Origin: Apostichopus japonicus
Taxonomy: Eukaryota; Echinodermata; Holothuroidea; Aspidochirotida; Stichopodidae
NCBI RefSeq assembly: GCF_037975245.1
Contig: NC_092576.1
Span: 37,796,111 to 37,860,110 of the forward strand
Length of the DNA: 64,000 bases
Direction: 5' to 3'
Shown here: in pieces, positions 48,397 to 61,251 of the stretch
Layout: every line of letters starts with the position of its first letter
How positions within the stretch are numbered: position 1 is the stretch's first letter
The notes under the pieces: generated by a model
The model's input: the letters and a program-made list of their open reading frames with translations, nothing else
Databases searched by the model: none
What the model was told of the DNA's origin: nothing
Position numbers and translations under genes: made by a program

Positions 48397-51300
48397 TTCA
48401 AGAGACTTTAAACAAGGCCAATGACTGTCAATTTGTTGTTGAGATTAATGTTGCGGCATTCATTGTCGATGTTCTTGTCCTCTTCAATGGTCTGTGCTAA
48501 AGTACACGAAGAGTAAACAGACTGTAATAACCAACTAGAATCAACATGAATTGCTAACAAAAGTTTACTATAGTACGCCGTGTGTATGAAATACTGTTTG
48601 GTGTTAAGAGGAATTAGTTGTAGCCTTTCCAAAAACAAAAACTGTTAATGAAACCAAGGAAATCCATTAAATAATTCGTTCTCTTCGGCCTCAAGGTGAG
48701 AAGTGGTTGTATTTTCGGTGTTTGACTGGTCATTTTATGCAATGGCTATTAAAATACCCTGGCGTTTATAGGAAACCAGTAAATCGGGAACATGGTGTAG
48801 TCATTATCGTTTTACAACCTGCTAAAGGTCCATTTCCTATCGTGATTGGCATATATTCAAATACGCGCTCTATGGATATATAACAGGATAAAAAATAGGA
48901 AAACGTGATCTAACAGTTGACTTACTGGGTATGATTTTATTAATGGCCCTGTAGAATATACTTATACTGTTGACATGTGATTTTGAGTAATCTAAAATTG
49001 TAATACTTAAACCAATTTGTATTGCAAAAATTCCTTATCACAGTTTATTTTAGGCCAATGCTCACAGACGGTGTGTAAGCAGCAGCGTGTTTGTAAACTT
49101 TGATGAAAATAAAGTTGAATAGTTTACACAATACCCTACCATCCATAACGCGAAGTTATTTAATTACATCATATATCATTAGGTAAGGTGCACTTGATGC
49201 AAATGAACATTACTTTACATTACCACCATATCTTCAATTAACATTCACAGTTAATCGTAGAACGACAGCTTAATGCAGTTAATTACATAGGGATTTAAAA
49301 CAGGCTGGATCAAGGATTTAAAAAAGAGAGGGAATGTCCTGGGGATTGATCAGCTGTTGTGCATTTGTGGCATATCCAGGCTACAAACCAGGGCATTCTA
49401 TGAGTTTCATCATGTATCATTAGTTAATGTGTATTTGATGAAAATGTACATCACTTTTCGTTATTTCGTTTCATTTAACATTCACAGTTATATGCGCAAA
49501 ATGGTTTACTGATAGCTACTTTCCTTTTTGTTTTGCGGGAGTAGAACTGAGGAAGATTCTTACCCCCTAAACCGTATGGATACGGGTCTAGTTGCACATG
49601 CGCTATTTCTTTAGTATAAGGTTGATGTAGTATATAATATAAGTGTTGACGTGGAATTATATATGTTGTATATTTATATCATTATAACATTTCTTCCTTT
49701 TATCATATGACTTCAACAAGGATAGATATTCGATCATATGTTACCGGTAATTATAGTCCATATAATTATCATTCCGCAAACCTTATCATTCGAATGTCTT
49801 ATTTTCGCACCTGGCACCCCTGTGTAATAAGATCAGTGTTCAAAATACCCAAAAAAAATCTTAACGTAAACTACAGCGTACCATGTTTATTACATAAGTT
49901 GATTGTTCACTTTAGCTGTTTAATCAGGGATCAATCCATGGTCTGCTTACAATTTTTATCTAGTGAGAAGCATATGGTTTAGCTGACAAATCACAAAATA
50001 ATTAAACAGCAAACGTGGCAAAACTGACATTGTTATAGTTCTGGTAACATAATTATGAATAAAAACATGACTACATTTAAATTGGGGGCTATTAGAAAAA
50101 AAAAGGCCGACTTTACAGTTCCAATAAAACACGTCATCCAAACGATTAACAGTAACAGCATTTGCGAAAACAACTACCAACTATATGGTTTGATAAAATT
50201 GGAATCAGAAAAGTTCATATGTACTTTCGGGCGTCTGGTAGATACATTATTTACTCTTCATATTTTCATCATGAAGATAAAGAGATCTTAAAGATTGTTT
50301 TTTTTTTTCATATTTTGCCACTAAACTAACAAGTCACTGCATGTCGAAATGCACGTTCAAATTCAATACGATTAGCTAGCAAAGTAAAAGACGGATATGT
50401 ATTATTTAATATGCAATTTATGGAGCTGCTAAAGAGACTAGCTATTTGAAGTTTAAGTACTTTACTTCAACGTATATAAATGCTTTAAAATTTTATATCG
50501 CAATGAATTATCAGTTGATATATATTTTGGAACATCGGAATATTGACCATTCCAGATGCACTGTGCTTTACAAAAAAAAAAAAAAAAAAAAAAAAAAAAC
50601 GTTATTAACTTTTTACAGTAACGTACAACGTCAACATTTGAGAGAAGATTAAAAAAAACTCTTAACTAATGCAGCGTATAAAGAATACATGTCCTAACAA
50701 ATGAATAAAGATATAACGTAACATTGTGTTACCTATTTTGATATTGTAATGTTATTACTTTTGTATTAAATTATCGATTGAAAGCATCAACTTGTCAATG
50801 TAGGGAATTAATGTTTGTGACATGCAGTGATATAGTCCAAGTAGCAAGTACTTCTGAGAGTTCGAGGTTCAAGTAATGTTCTTATGCGATTCGAGTACTG
50901 AGTATAGTGGTTAAGAACAGCATATTATAATGCGAGTACCAACTAGGAGTACTGTTTCATCCGAGTACTTTTTAATTGCCATTTTAGTTACTAAATTCAC
51001 AAGAAAGTTTTGTTTATAACTTCTCCCTTGTGATCATTGTAAGTGACGACATGTTGTTGAATCGGATATGAGATTTGAGTTGAACACAACAACATTTCCT
51101 CCTTTGAAAAATCACGACTGGAATTGGCTCTTTAATTTGGGCCGTGGTGGTAACGATCAACAGTCACAAAAACCTTACAACATACATCGATACCTGTATC
51201 ATCTGTTTGTAGTGTTTTACTCATTCATTAAAAAAAATTAGGTAAACTGCTAAGTATGCTATCTCTATTACATTTTAAACTGTGTTCAGATATTCTAGAC

Positions 51301-51894
51301 TTATATAAGAGACTTTCCGAGTAAATTCATATGCAGCGACGGGCGAAAAAAAAATAGATCGTTGGTCATGGCCTGCCGCTACCACCGCCATTCTAATACT
51401 TGTCCACATGAACCTTTTACAAATTACAATTTGAGAATATTTATTAACACAAACGTGCGCTGATACCTAATATAACACCTAATTCATTCTCTAAATATAC
51501 CTCAGAATGCACCATTTGAAGGCTAAACATGATTTTTGTTTTTCTAGATGAGGATTACTAAACCCTCGAGATTGTAGTCGGCTTAAACTACCCATTTTGC
51601 TACTATTTTACCTAACGTATGGAATAGTTCATTTTCCGTCGCTATTCTAAACAGGTTCACCCCCATATCTAAACCTGTTGGGGAAAGTGAGAACTTGTCA
51701 ATTCGCTCTCCATCTGTGAAATTCTGTCCACGCCACTATTCATCATATAGTGATCAGATATGTCTTACCCAAAATCTCTGTCACTACAATACTGGTTGAA
51801 GGATATTTTATCTCAGCAGCAAGGACTTCCCTGGTGGAACTTTCAGTTGAACTTTTGAACTGGGTTCAACTGGAATTTTCTATACGGAAATTGG
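48397..51894. other. NLR 5' flank, no gene seen
   Basis: AT-rich. A 28-base A-run lies at 50572-50599. Directly upstream of exon 1 on the minus strand there is an inverted CCAAT (ATTGG) and a TTTAAA string, too weak to call a promoter. Confidence 0.4.
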
Positions 51895-52170
51895 CCCAAA
51901 TTTGAACTAGGTTGAACTGGGTGAACTGGGGTTCCCAACTGGTTCAACTATGGTTTACTGGGTTCAACTGGTTCAACTATGTTTTACTGGGTTCAACTGG
52001 TTCAACTATGTTTTACTGGGTCCAAGTGGTTCAACTATGTTTACTGGGTCCAACTGGTTCAACTATGTTTTACTGGGTCCAACTGGTTCAACTATGTGTT
52101 ACTGGGTCAACTATGTTTACTGGGTCAACTATGTTTTACTGGGTTCAACTGGGTCAACTATGTTTTACTT
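51895..52170 (+). repeat. 29-bp minisatellite
   Basis: Tandem unit of 29 bp built from GTTCAACTATGTTTTACTGG plus GTTCAACTG (copies start at 51942, 51971, 52000), with shortened units towards the right. All three plus-strand frames are open across it, a result of the repeat and not of coding. Confidence 0.85.
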
Positions 52171-52527
52171 CTTTTATTTTTAAATAGTTTGAACTGGGAT
52201 TCTCAACTGGTGTTATCTACAGTACACTTATATAACACCACACTATAAGAAGTTTTCATTTGTTAGCAGTAGATCTATACTGTATGTAAGGGTGTTAGCC
52301 ACTGAAAATAAATGCTTGTTCTTGATCAGAGAACTCTGGGTTTGGTGTGATGACCTAACACAGAGCAAGACACATATAAAAATGGAGAAGTCAACTGGAT
52401 TGGATCAAAAGAAATTATAATTATGAATAACAAACAATGTACAGCTGATATGGGCCCAGTCAAAGAATTAAATGAAACAACTTGCAGTCGTGAGGTGCGC
52501 ACCCAAAATATAAAGAAAAACACTTAA
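52171..52527. other. no feature seen
   Basis: Flank of the minisatellite; TGAACTGGGATTCTCAACTGG at the left is a last degraded unit. Confidence 0.4.
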
Positions 52528-52565
52528 GTTTAAACTCAAATACCAATTGGTATTTGAGTTTAAAC
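52528..52565. repeat. perfect 38-bp palindrome
   Basis: GTTTAAACTCAAATACCAA is followed immediately by its exact reverse complement, with no spacer and no mismatch. Pairing ends at 52527/52566. Confidence 0.95.
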
Positions 52566-55145
52566 GTATCGGTCAAACAAACCTAGCTAAGATGGTATAA
52601 GTATAGTCATATTTTGGACATGTAAAAATGTTTAATCATCCACGGTCTTGTATTTGCATATGTATATGTATTGTATATGTAATGTATTTGCATTTTCTCT
52701 ATTATAGCAAAGAATTGGTTTTTATAACCATTGTCAACATCTGGCAGGAAATGTGACGTCCTGAAAATACGATTGCTAAGCCAAATATCACAAACAGATA
52801 TCAAAAAAGTATGCAGATTTAACTCCGTTTCGCCCATATTATGTGATGTTTTTAATTAAACTGGTGAAGATTTAATGACCCATTGGTCAAATTCCGAGTC
52901 AAATTAAAATGTTAACTCCAATACTGATCTACGTAGTACTTTTTTTGGTCAGGGTGACCCATCATTCGGCCAGTGGATATAACTCTAAATTGCTATTATA
53001 AGAATTGACCCAAAACATATTCTTTTTATCGTATATATGACAAACCTGTACCTCAAAGTTTTAAAATGGATTGTAAGGTAAATAATACCCCATATGTTTT
53101 TTTTTTACAACATAACAAACCCATTTGTGATTCAAAATTGGTATATCAGCTAAAAAAATAGAAATATCTGACAACACACATGTCCATTTGATATCCAACT
53201 GTTTTTCCCAGTAATGGAAGCATGATAATATTTTACAACAGTAACTTATAGAAAAACATTATCTCGTGATGTGTTTTAATTTTTCTAGTTATCTTAAGAT
53301 AGAGAGGGAACACTTACCGTTGGTGTACTGGAATTAACGAACTATAACTAACACCATGAATCCTTTGCAAGGTGAAAAACATAAATCATTATCCACATTA
53401 TTACAAAATGGCGGAGTACGCGGTAAAACTGTGCATAACGAGCTAATGCCGTTGACGCTTGCAACGACTAGTAATAGCAAATGACAAAGTTCATATTTAC
53501 CTTGCTTGATGGTTATTTGTGCAAGTCAACATTTTGGGATATCGTAAACTCCCTCTGATAGCCAAAGTTCATGTTGACATTTGATAACTGAACTCGGATA
53601 TGTATCAAGAACGTCTTCGGGGAGAGAAACTTACAGGGACATTGGTGGTACACGTATGCTCATAACCAGGAACATCAACATTTACGTGAATGTAATAGAT
53701 GATAAATTTTCAATCCAACATAGTTGTTGCCAATGCAGTAACAAATATATTTAAACGTGAAAAAAATTGCAATGAAAAAAAAAAAAATATATATATATAT
53801 ATAATTCAGGGTACTGTCACGCAGTAATCTAACGGCTTTAACTGTAAGAAAGGTAAAAAACACATTAGTTGTCATAATTATCAGGATTTTAGCACCGCCG
53901 CTTATATAATTATCAGTATTTAATAATAACACAATATTTCAACAGAACGCAGCGATAAATGACTGATTGTAAATTTAGCATAACCTCTACTGCATTAACG
54001 AAATTCATTAAAAGGAAACATTTTACAGCTCTTAGTTAGTTTCATCATTAAACACGGACAGCCGCGTCATAGTTTTGTTCTAAGTGGGTTCATTTTTCAA
54101 CTTGATTGTTCAACGTCATAATCAATCTCAATATGTCACTTTAGTAACCGCGGATATTGGTTAAACCTATGTTTCGTTGTATCCAAAGAAGCTTTATGTG
54201 ACCCTAATAAGAGGACAGAGAATCCAAGGATATAATATCTTACATCAAACGCTCTGATAAACTAATTGCAATATCAATTATAAATTCGCACTGTTTCAGG
54301 ATTGGCGTTCCGTCGGGGTATCACAGAATAACAACAACGGCACAATTGTGTCATTTTCCTCAGATGATACCATGCATTGGATATTCAACAGGACTCTAAT
54401 AGAACCGAAATCGACAGTAACTGCCGCAATACTAATCATGCGGTGGGTTCTCAAATGAGGAAAGAAAGTAATATAATTACAGGAAATAATGCAGAAGTTT
54501 CAGGATCCAGCAGCCAATTACTAGACTGGAAATGTAGCTTGTAGAGGCGCACTTCCCGCCCGTCGGGAAAGCAGAAAATTACGATTAAAGAAAGAATAAA
54601 ATAATCATTTCAATAACAAGTCATGAGCAGTATATAGACTAAGCCCGAGGAACAAAAATGTGAGATTTGTTTAATGCAGACGTACCAAGAACGAATACGT
54701 CCAAGAATAGCGAAACACACTGACTATTCTGTTCAGAACGAAAGAGACTATCGATGAACTATTACTGTACCATACCGTTAATATTCGTTGATTCTAATTT
54801 GAAAGAAGGTCCCAAGGAGACAAAACTCGGCAGCAAGCAGCAATCAAACCTGTTTCAGAAACCAATAAGTAAAATAAGCACTTGAGTTATACAGAGGACG
54901 CAGAATAGCTCCAATCGAATCAACATTTATGTACAGTAGGGAAATGTGTGTTATATGTTTGCCTGAATCGCTTCCACATATCAATGTGATTGCGTCTGAG
55001 TTATGGTAAGATAGTTTACGCATTAAATTCGTAATGCCAGAAGACCCTTATTTTTAAAATAATCGCAACAATTTACAAATATTGCTGATTTTAGATAACA
55101 AAGTTTACATGTCTGTTACTCTCATTAACTTATTAATGGTCTTAC
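52566..55145. other. no gene seen
   Basis: AT-rich; A-run followed by (TA)n at 53777-53802. No recognisable coding segment. Confidence 0.4.
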
Positions 55146-55353
55146 ATCAACTGCTTGAATCTTGGGCAATACTGTATGTACTCTAACGTTGCATTCACTT
55201 CGTTTTGACTTATTTTCCTCCCTTTTTCTGTTGGTATATCCAGTCTCTAGTGGTGTGAGGATTGGTAGAGAGAGACCAGAGCAGAGGATTATATTCCCAT
55301 CTCCATCGAGCTCTTTAAAAGCGTTATACGCATTATACGCAGTATATAGGAAT
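55146..55353 (-). pseudogene. NLR 209-bp module exon, decayed copy
   Basis: Aligns with exons 7 and 3: DGDGNIILCSGLSLPILTPLE is well kept, but the segment before it has stop codons in the expected frame. After it the frame shifts so that the end (EVNATLEYIQYCPRFKQLM) is read in another frame. The length is 208 instead of 209. The acceptor AG has become AT (TTCTCTAT where TTTCTTCAG is expected) while the donor GTAAGA survives. It is closest to exon 7. Part of a second, dead NLR cassette. Confidence 0.85.
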
Positions 55354-55711
55354 ATAGAGAAAAGAAATAAGAAGCTACGAAGTGAATTTGTTACATTCAT
55401 TAATACGCTACGTTACTGTAAGAAATTCCATACTATGTTGTTTGGTCTTTAACAAAGTGCAATATTTATCTACTATAGAATGGGAAAAAATAATAATTAC
55501 AATGTATAAACAACCATAAATAGCTGGCTTTATTCCGTTTGAAAAGCTTCAAGCAATTTCTGACCTATACGATTACTATGAAATTTGGGTAGGTCTGCGT
55601 GTTGCTAGACACACAACAAGTTTTGGTATATTTACATATATATATATATAGTACAGGCTCTATTATATTCGATAGTGAATAAATTAAAATACATATTAGT
55701 GTGATACGTAC

Positions 55712-55831
55712 TTTGTGACAAGATGCATTGAGTAAGAGCTATATTGTATATCCTTGGAAATGTTTACTGTCATCTTTGCTTAGTGTTACTGTATTTGACA
55801 TCAGTTTATGTAAGCTCTGACGGTCCTCAGT
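55712..55831 (-). pseudogene. NLR 120-bp helical module exon, decayed copy
   Basis: 120 bp between TTATCAG and GTACGT, the same length and phase as exon 6. The reading TEDRQSLHKLMSNTVTLSKDD ... LLLNASCHK follows the exon 6 pattern but has an in-frame TAG. It lies 359 bp upstream (in transcription) of the decayed 209-bp exon, the same order as exons 6 and 7. Confidence 0.8.
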
Positions 55832-56182
55832 CTGATAACAAAAGGAAGTTACTTTATAATAAAATGACCATGTCAAGCATTAAATAAATAAACCTGCTAT
55901 GTACATACGTTACGAATATATTACGAGACATGGATACCAACGAACTTGATAAAAACCATGTGAACGATAAATACACGAGTATGTATACGTTGTTAATGTT
56001 AGTATACAGATTCAGTGAACCCTTAAGAGTCGGAACAATCTGATGTGCAACATTTTCAGCGGTCACCAAAAAATAGAAGCAAGAATTCCGATGATGAATG
56101 AGATATGATAGCATTTTTAGTAAAATTTGCGAAAACAACTAAATTGGTTGGTCTTCTTGCTACTTATTCTCCAGTAAGTATT

Positions 56183-56360
56183 GAACATGTTACCCGCGAG
56201 ACGGGCTAAGTAGCATTTGACCAAGTTAGTTGAAGTCGTCTAAAATTTCGGGAACATGTTACCCGCCAGACGGGCTAAGTAGTACCATATTAAGTAAGTG
56301 GCAGTCTTGTCAAGTTTCCCGCAAGACGGCAACATGTTTCCCGCAAGAGGGGCTAAGTAG
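56183..56360 (+). repeat. short dispersed repeat with hairpin core (3-4 copies)
   Basis: A 31-bp unit GAACATGTTACCCGC-AGACGGGCTAAGTAG occurs at 56183 and 56252, and a variant at 56330. A partial copy (CAAGTTTCCCGCAAGACGG) lies at 56311. CCCG and CGGG flank a 4-5-base loop, so each can form a hairpin. Confidence 0.8.
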
Positions 56361-58489
56361 TTATGGGAAAATATGATCTGCTACAACGATTTTGGACAAG
56401 CGCCCTCATTAAAGCTCTTGGCACAGCACACTGTTTTCCTGACCTTTTTTGGGCCCCGAAATCTGCCAAAATACTTTTTAGAAATGGTGACAAAGTTCAT
56501 TTTTCCCTTTAAACTCAAGGCCAACTCAACATTAATGCTCAACGTAAGTAGCAAAATACTGCTTAAGGAAAATAACGTATTTGATAAGACAGAACAACAC
56601 TCAATAAATTCGTATCTTATATGATATAACTGACTGACGCTTCTTTGTAAAATAACCGACCACCAAATTTAAGCATTGTAGTCGTTTCGAAACTTTAATT
56701 AAAGTCAGGTTATACAATAAACTAACACAATGCAATGTATTAACCAACCACGTTGTATAGTACGCCTTCAAACATGAGAGCGAAATGCACTATAGCTATT
56801 ACAATATCGTCACAATCAGACCGTTTCAGAAATATATTTATGTATTCAAACCCTTTATCATAACTAATACGTTCTAAGAAGACACAATGCAGTCTTTCTT
56901 TACTGATATGAACGTGGTTGGGGTACGTGTCACTGCAGTCTATCTTATAATAGTCTCAATAAACCAAAGTTCAGTAAAACGAAAGCAATTATTGTATGAG
57001 CCAACACTACTTTGTTTATTGAGCAAACAAAATCCTCAATTCATCAATTCTGTAGCAACTGCTATTTCGTAATACACAAGGTCAAATCGCGTTCAGCTAT
57101 TCATATAAACTACGGTAACCTCGCATAGGCAAAATAATGTTGGCGATATTTTACAATGATACTTGAAACTTGAAACTAATGTTAGTTCACGGCATTATTC
57201 AACGTTCAACTTCTTATATTGTAGGCAACAAGCAAAACAAACATTAATCAGTGCAGCTGTACCGATGTCAGTACAGTACTACAAATATGTTTAAAAATAG
57301 TGGCAACTTAACTTTGACAGTCTAGACTTTATAATTTGTGTTATATTAAAACAAACATCGACATAATATGTACCGTTTTATATCATTGATACAAATACAG
57401 CTCAGCCATAACATCCAACACAAAGCTTCATCACTATGTACAGGTGAAATGAAACTAATTTTAATTTAATTCACAAAACATGTAGAGCGTCATTTGTACT
57501 ATTTACATATGAAAACAACTGTGGAAGAACTCACCGATGAAGAACTCTGCTGGGAGGTAATGTGTGTGTGTTCACAAGTGTAGGCGTGACAACAGTCACA
57601 CACTGGTAGGATTGAAGCTGCAAGAAAGTTAAAATGATATTCGTATCATATAAGTTTTCATCAGTAAAATTTGATAAAGTAGCTTGACAGTAAAGATGAG
57701 TAAATACTAGATAGTAGACTAATTGAACCGACATAATTTGGGTTGAAACGAGCTTGAACGGATGTATGGTAGCACTATGCTGCCAGTCTGTATTGAAATA
57801 ACTGAAATAAGTTGACATCGCAGATGATATGAAGTGATATCATATGTTCGTCATATATATTATCTTATTTACAATAGGAGAACCTCAACGTTTTATTGGA
57901 GGTCAACAAACATCGACGTACCGCCATACTTAAAATTACTACATGGAGACTTTACATTCTATACGTAAGAACCATGAATCTCGTTTTATAAAGTAGGAGG
58001 TCATTTGAGATCAACATTGGTTGGTCGTTTAATATATTATTGCAATGTTACATACATGACAGATTGTGTAAACGTATTAAAACACGTTTGTAAAATGGTC
58101 AGCTTACTTATAGGAGTAACTATTAAAGACAATCAAGTTCGTATTTTAAGATGATATGTATTCATTGTTATCATTATTTAACACAAACAAACACTTCTTT
58201 TTACCCAGTTCGATAAACGTATATTAAAACATAGAAATTTTGATCTTCATATTGAGCTTTCGAGGCTAATGTAATGCTGGAATATAACAGTAACGTACTT
58301 TTCCTTGTGTATTTCTGTGTGAAAGTTCTATGATTTTGAGCAATACATCCCTGTCATGGATACACATCCTTTAATTTACAGATTATTTAACAGGATTAAA
58401 CAGTGACAAAGGCCGTAGAATACCGGAAGACGAAACGAAGCATTGAAATATGAATACAATAGGCCACAACCAAGAAGGGTATATATCAC
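56361..58489. other. no gene seen
   Basis: AT-rich. A splice-flanked 83-bp segment on the minus strand near 57536-57618 might be a decayed module exon but is not convincing. Confidence 0.35.
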
Positions 58490-58745
58490 TCTTAAAACAT
58501 CCGGATCAAATTTGATTCATTCCGGATCAAATTTGATCCGGTTTCCGGATCCCAGGGGCACCGACCCCGTCCGGATGAAAATGATCCGGATTTCCGGATC
58601 AAAGAACATTGACCCCATTCCGGATCAAATTTGATCCGGCTTCCGGATCCCAGGGGCACCGATCCCGCCCGGATCAAAATGATCCGGATTTCCGGATCAA
58701 AAAAACAATGACCCCATTCCGGATAAATTTGATCCTGTTTCCGTT
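58490..58745 (+). repeat. 98-bp tandem repeat with 20-bp palindrome
   Basis: CCGGATCAAATTTGATCCGG, a perfect palindrome, lies at 58522-58541 and 58620-58639, with a damaged copy at 58719. Between them are TTCCGGATCCCAGGGGCACCG, AAAATGATCCGGATTTCCGG and TTGACCCCATT in fixed order. Period 98-99 bp, about 2.6 copies. The open frames across it on both strands are repeat artefacts. Confidence 0.9.
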
Positions 58746-60298
58746 TCAAGGGTTCTTACGTTCTGGATATGTTATGAATAAGAAACAACATACAAATCTG
58801 AAAATAACTTGGCCATGTCTTTATTCTTTTTAACAACTTCGTTAACAAACAACGTCAATTATTTCTACTTATAGAAAGAGGTTGATTTGGGTTACAATAC
58901 TGATGAACAAAAGCGGAAATGGAAAAGTGGATGGAATGCGAGAGTTTTATCAAGGCAGCAAAAGTGTATACTATTTTTAGTTATATCCCTGCTATATATG
59001 TGACTCGTGACTTGTTGTGGCAATTTATGTGTAACTTTTTGCTTTCAAAATCTTTATTTTCTAACTAGAAGCATGTCTTATGCTTTAAAATCTCCACTAA
59101 AGATATCCTACAATAGGTTCAAATGTTAGAATGTGCTTAAAAGAGATCATCTCCTGCTAACTTTAACCTTTGAAATCTACATATTGCAGGAAAATGAAAA
59201 ATTCTGAAAAATGCTACTCCACCAGCCTCTCAACGAATGGTCATACATTACCAAATAATGATACTTTGATATATGTTGGTTTGTTACGAATAACTTAGTA
59301 CTATAGAATGACACAACTTTGATATTGTACAACTTAACAATAGGTAAGACTTTAAATTGCATGCACAAAACTTTGTTACATACAGCAGAAATGATAGAGA
59401 TGTGATTTGTCATGGGAATAAGAAAATGTTTGTAAAAATAATTTCCTTACTATGTTTACCTCTGCAAAATTTTATTAAATATTAATTGCATCGAATGTTC
59501 TATGTATTAAAATAAATGAAAATACTTCAAAAACTTAAGTATTTTACTGAACCACCAACATGTTTGGAAATGGACAAGTGCTTGCATAATCACGTATGAA
59601 TGCTTGATGATGTTTCTCTTGTTACTTTGAGTGGCATAAGCAGATTTGAGTTGGGGGAGATGGTGGGGGCAGGTTAAGTACCAATGCATCACTCACTCTT
59701 TATACTAGAAATAACACCATCCCTCTATTCACCTCTTTAAAATCTGAACAGCTCACACATAACAATGAGGAATTTGTGCAATTAAATTATGCAACCGGCT
59801 CACCCGAACTATTCCAGTGCAATTTGACCTGTCAATATTGAACATTAGTGGACAAACTGAACTCAAACTATGATAAATTTGTTATCTCAAATAATGTGAT
59901 ATCCATTAATACCATGACGGGTAAAAGAAAGGTGATGATTACTCAGTCTTCTGGTTCAAAAAGTTCTCAAAAAGTCCCAGGTAGTATCATTCTATTTCAA
60001 GTATTAAGCATTTTAAAACATATGTCAACTGTCTGCAGAAGTCATTGGCAAGGTAGCCCCCTTTTTTCAACTCTACTAAACACCTGCTCTGGTTGCTCTG
60101 GTTGCTGCTCTCTTGGTCCTCATGCCAAAACAAAAGGCTGTGGCTGTTGAACTTTATCAAGGACAGATGGTATGTTTGTGCCAATCTATTGAAAAGATAT
60201 ATGAGAAATTACACATTTTTGTTTTCAAATTGCAACATTGTGACATACAAGGATACAACCATACATTGCCACAATTTTGAAATTTTGCAACCAGCTCT
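58746..60298. other. no gene seen
   Basis: AT-rich sequence, nothing recognised. Confidence 0.4.
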
Positions 60299-60426
60299 TC
60301 ATCATCATCACCATCATCACCAACACCACCATCATCATCATCACCAATACCACCACCATCATCATCACCACCACCACCATCTTCACTATCATCATCACCA
60401 CCACCATCACCAACACCATGCATCAT
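60299..60426 (+). repeat. CAT/CAC triplet satellite, block 3
   Basis: Short block of the same ATC/ACC triplet type as blocks 1 and 2, again with the G-poor strand on plus. Confidence 0.9.
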
Positions 60427-61019
60427 TATCATTGTGATTCTCAATCATTTCATAACCGTTAGGTCATTCTCTCTGAGAAACATATATGATTTTAAGAATG
60501 TGAGGCAACCTTCGTTAACTTAAAGTACTAATAATAGTAGAGTCATAAAAGAAAAAGCAGATTTGCATGACTTTGAAGCTCAGTAAAATTGCAATCAACC
60601 TAACAGGTACCCAAGGAAAGGCTAGAAAAGGACCAGCAAAACACTCATACCATACTCTTATGGCCCAATTAACGTTGATATATAATGTGTAGCCTACAAC
60701 ATGGCATTATTCACTTTTCTTAAGTCTTACAGCAACAGTAAGCTTTTGGCACTTTAGTTCGGGTTCCTGTTCGCCAAGTGATTGAGCTAGAATAGCACAT
60801 GTATTGAGTAAAACTCTTACCATGTCATCTGTTGTGTATTTTCTGAGAGAATATCTCCCACAGAACTCTTCTTATTGTCTCTGATATTAAAGGCTCTGTG
60901 ATACTCCAGTTTCCAGACACGTTACCACCGCTGAAATAACACACTCCTCTGCATCATCTGTGAAGAACAATCATTGATATCGTTTTAAGCAACAAAAGTA
61001 ACTAGATGCAAAAACTACA
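60427..61019. other. no confident feature
   Basis: A minus-strand segment at about 60820-60930 is flanked by TTTCAG and GTAAGAG, but its best frame has a stop near the 5' end; see rejected items. Confidence 0.35.
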
Positions 61020-61117
61020 TGAATGAATGAATGGATGGATGTATTGATGGATGGATGAATGAATAAATAAATGAATAAATAAATAAATGAATAAATCAAT
61101 CCATAAATCAATCCATA

Positions 61118-61156
<39 letters not shown>

Positions 61157-61162
61157 CAATCC

Positions 61163-61201
<39 letters not shown>

Positions 61202-61203
61202 CA

Positions 61204-61250
<47 letters not shown>

Positions 61251-61251
61251 A
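61020..61251 (+). repeat. tetranucleotide satellite (ATGA, AATC, AAAT)
   Basis: Successive homogenised stretches of GAAT/GGAT, AAAT, AATC and again AAAT units, about 230 bp in total. Confidence 0.9.

Noticed and set aside
56183-56360. CRISPR-like repeat array
   Set aside because: Only three to four imperfect copies, spacing irregular, eukaryotic context and no cas genes.
57536-57618. Minus-strand 83-bp segment between CTTGCAG and GTGAGT as a module exon
   Set aside because: Splice sites look good and the position fits the dead cassette, but the only similarity to exons 5 and 9 is a weak LQS string.
58443-58833. Open frames of 60-85 codons on both strands
   Set aside because: Produced by the 98-bp tandem repeat; both strands give similar GS/DP-rich peptides because of the palindromes.
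60819-60930. Minus-strand segment between TTTCAG and GTAAGAG as an NLR exon
   Set aside because: The best frame contains a stop near its start and no clear alignment to any module exon.
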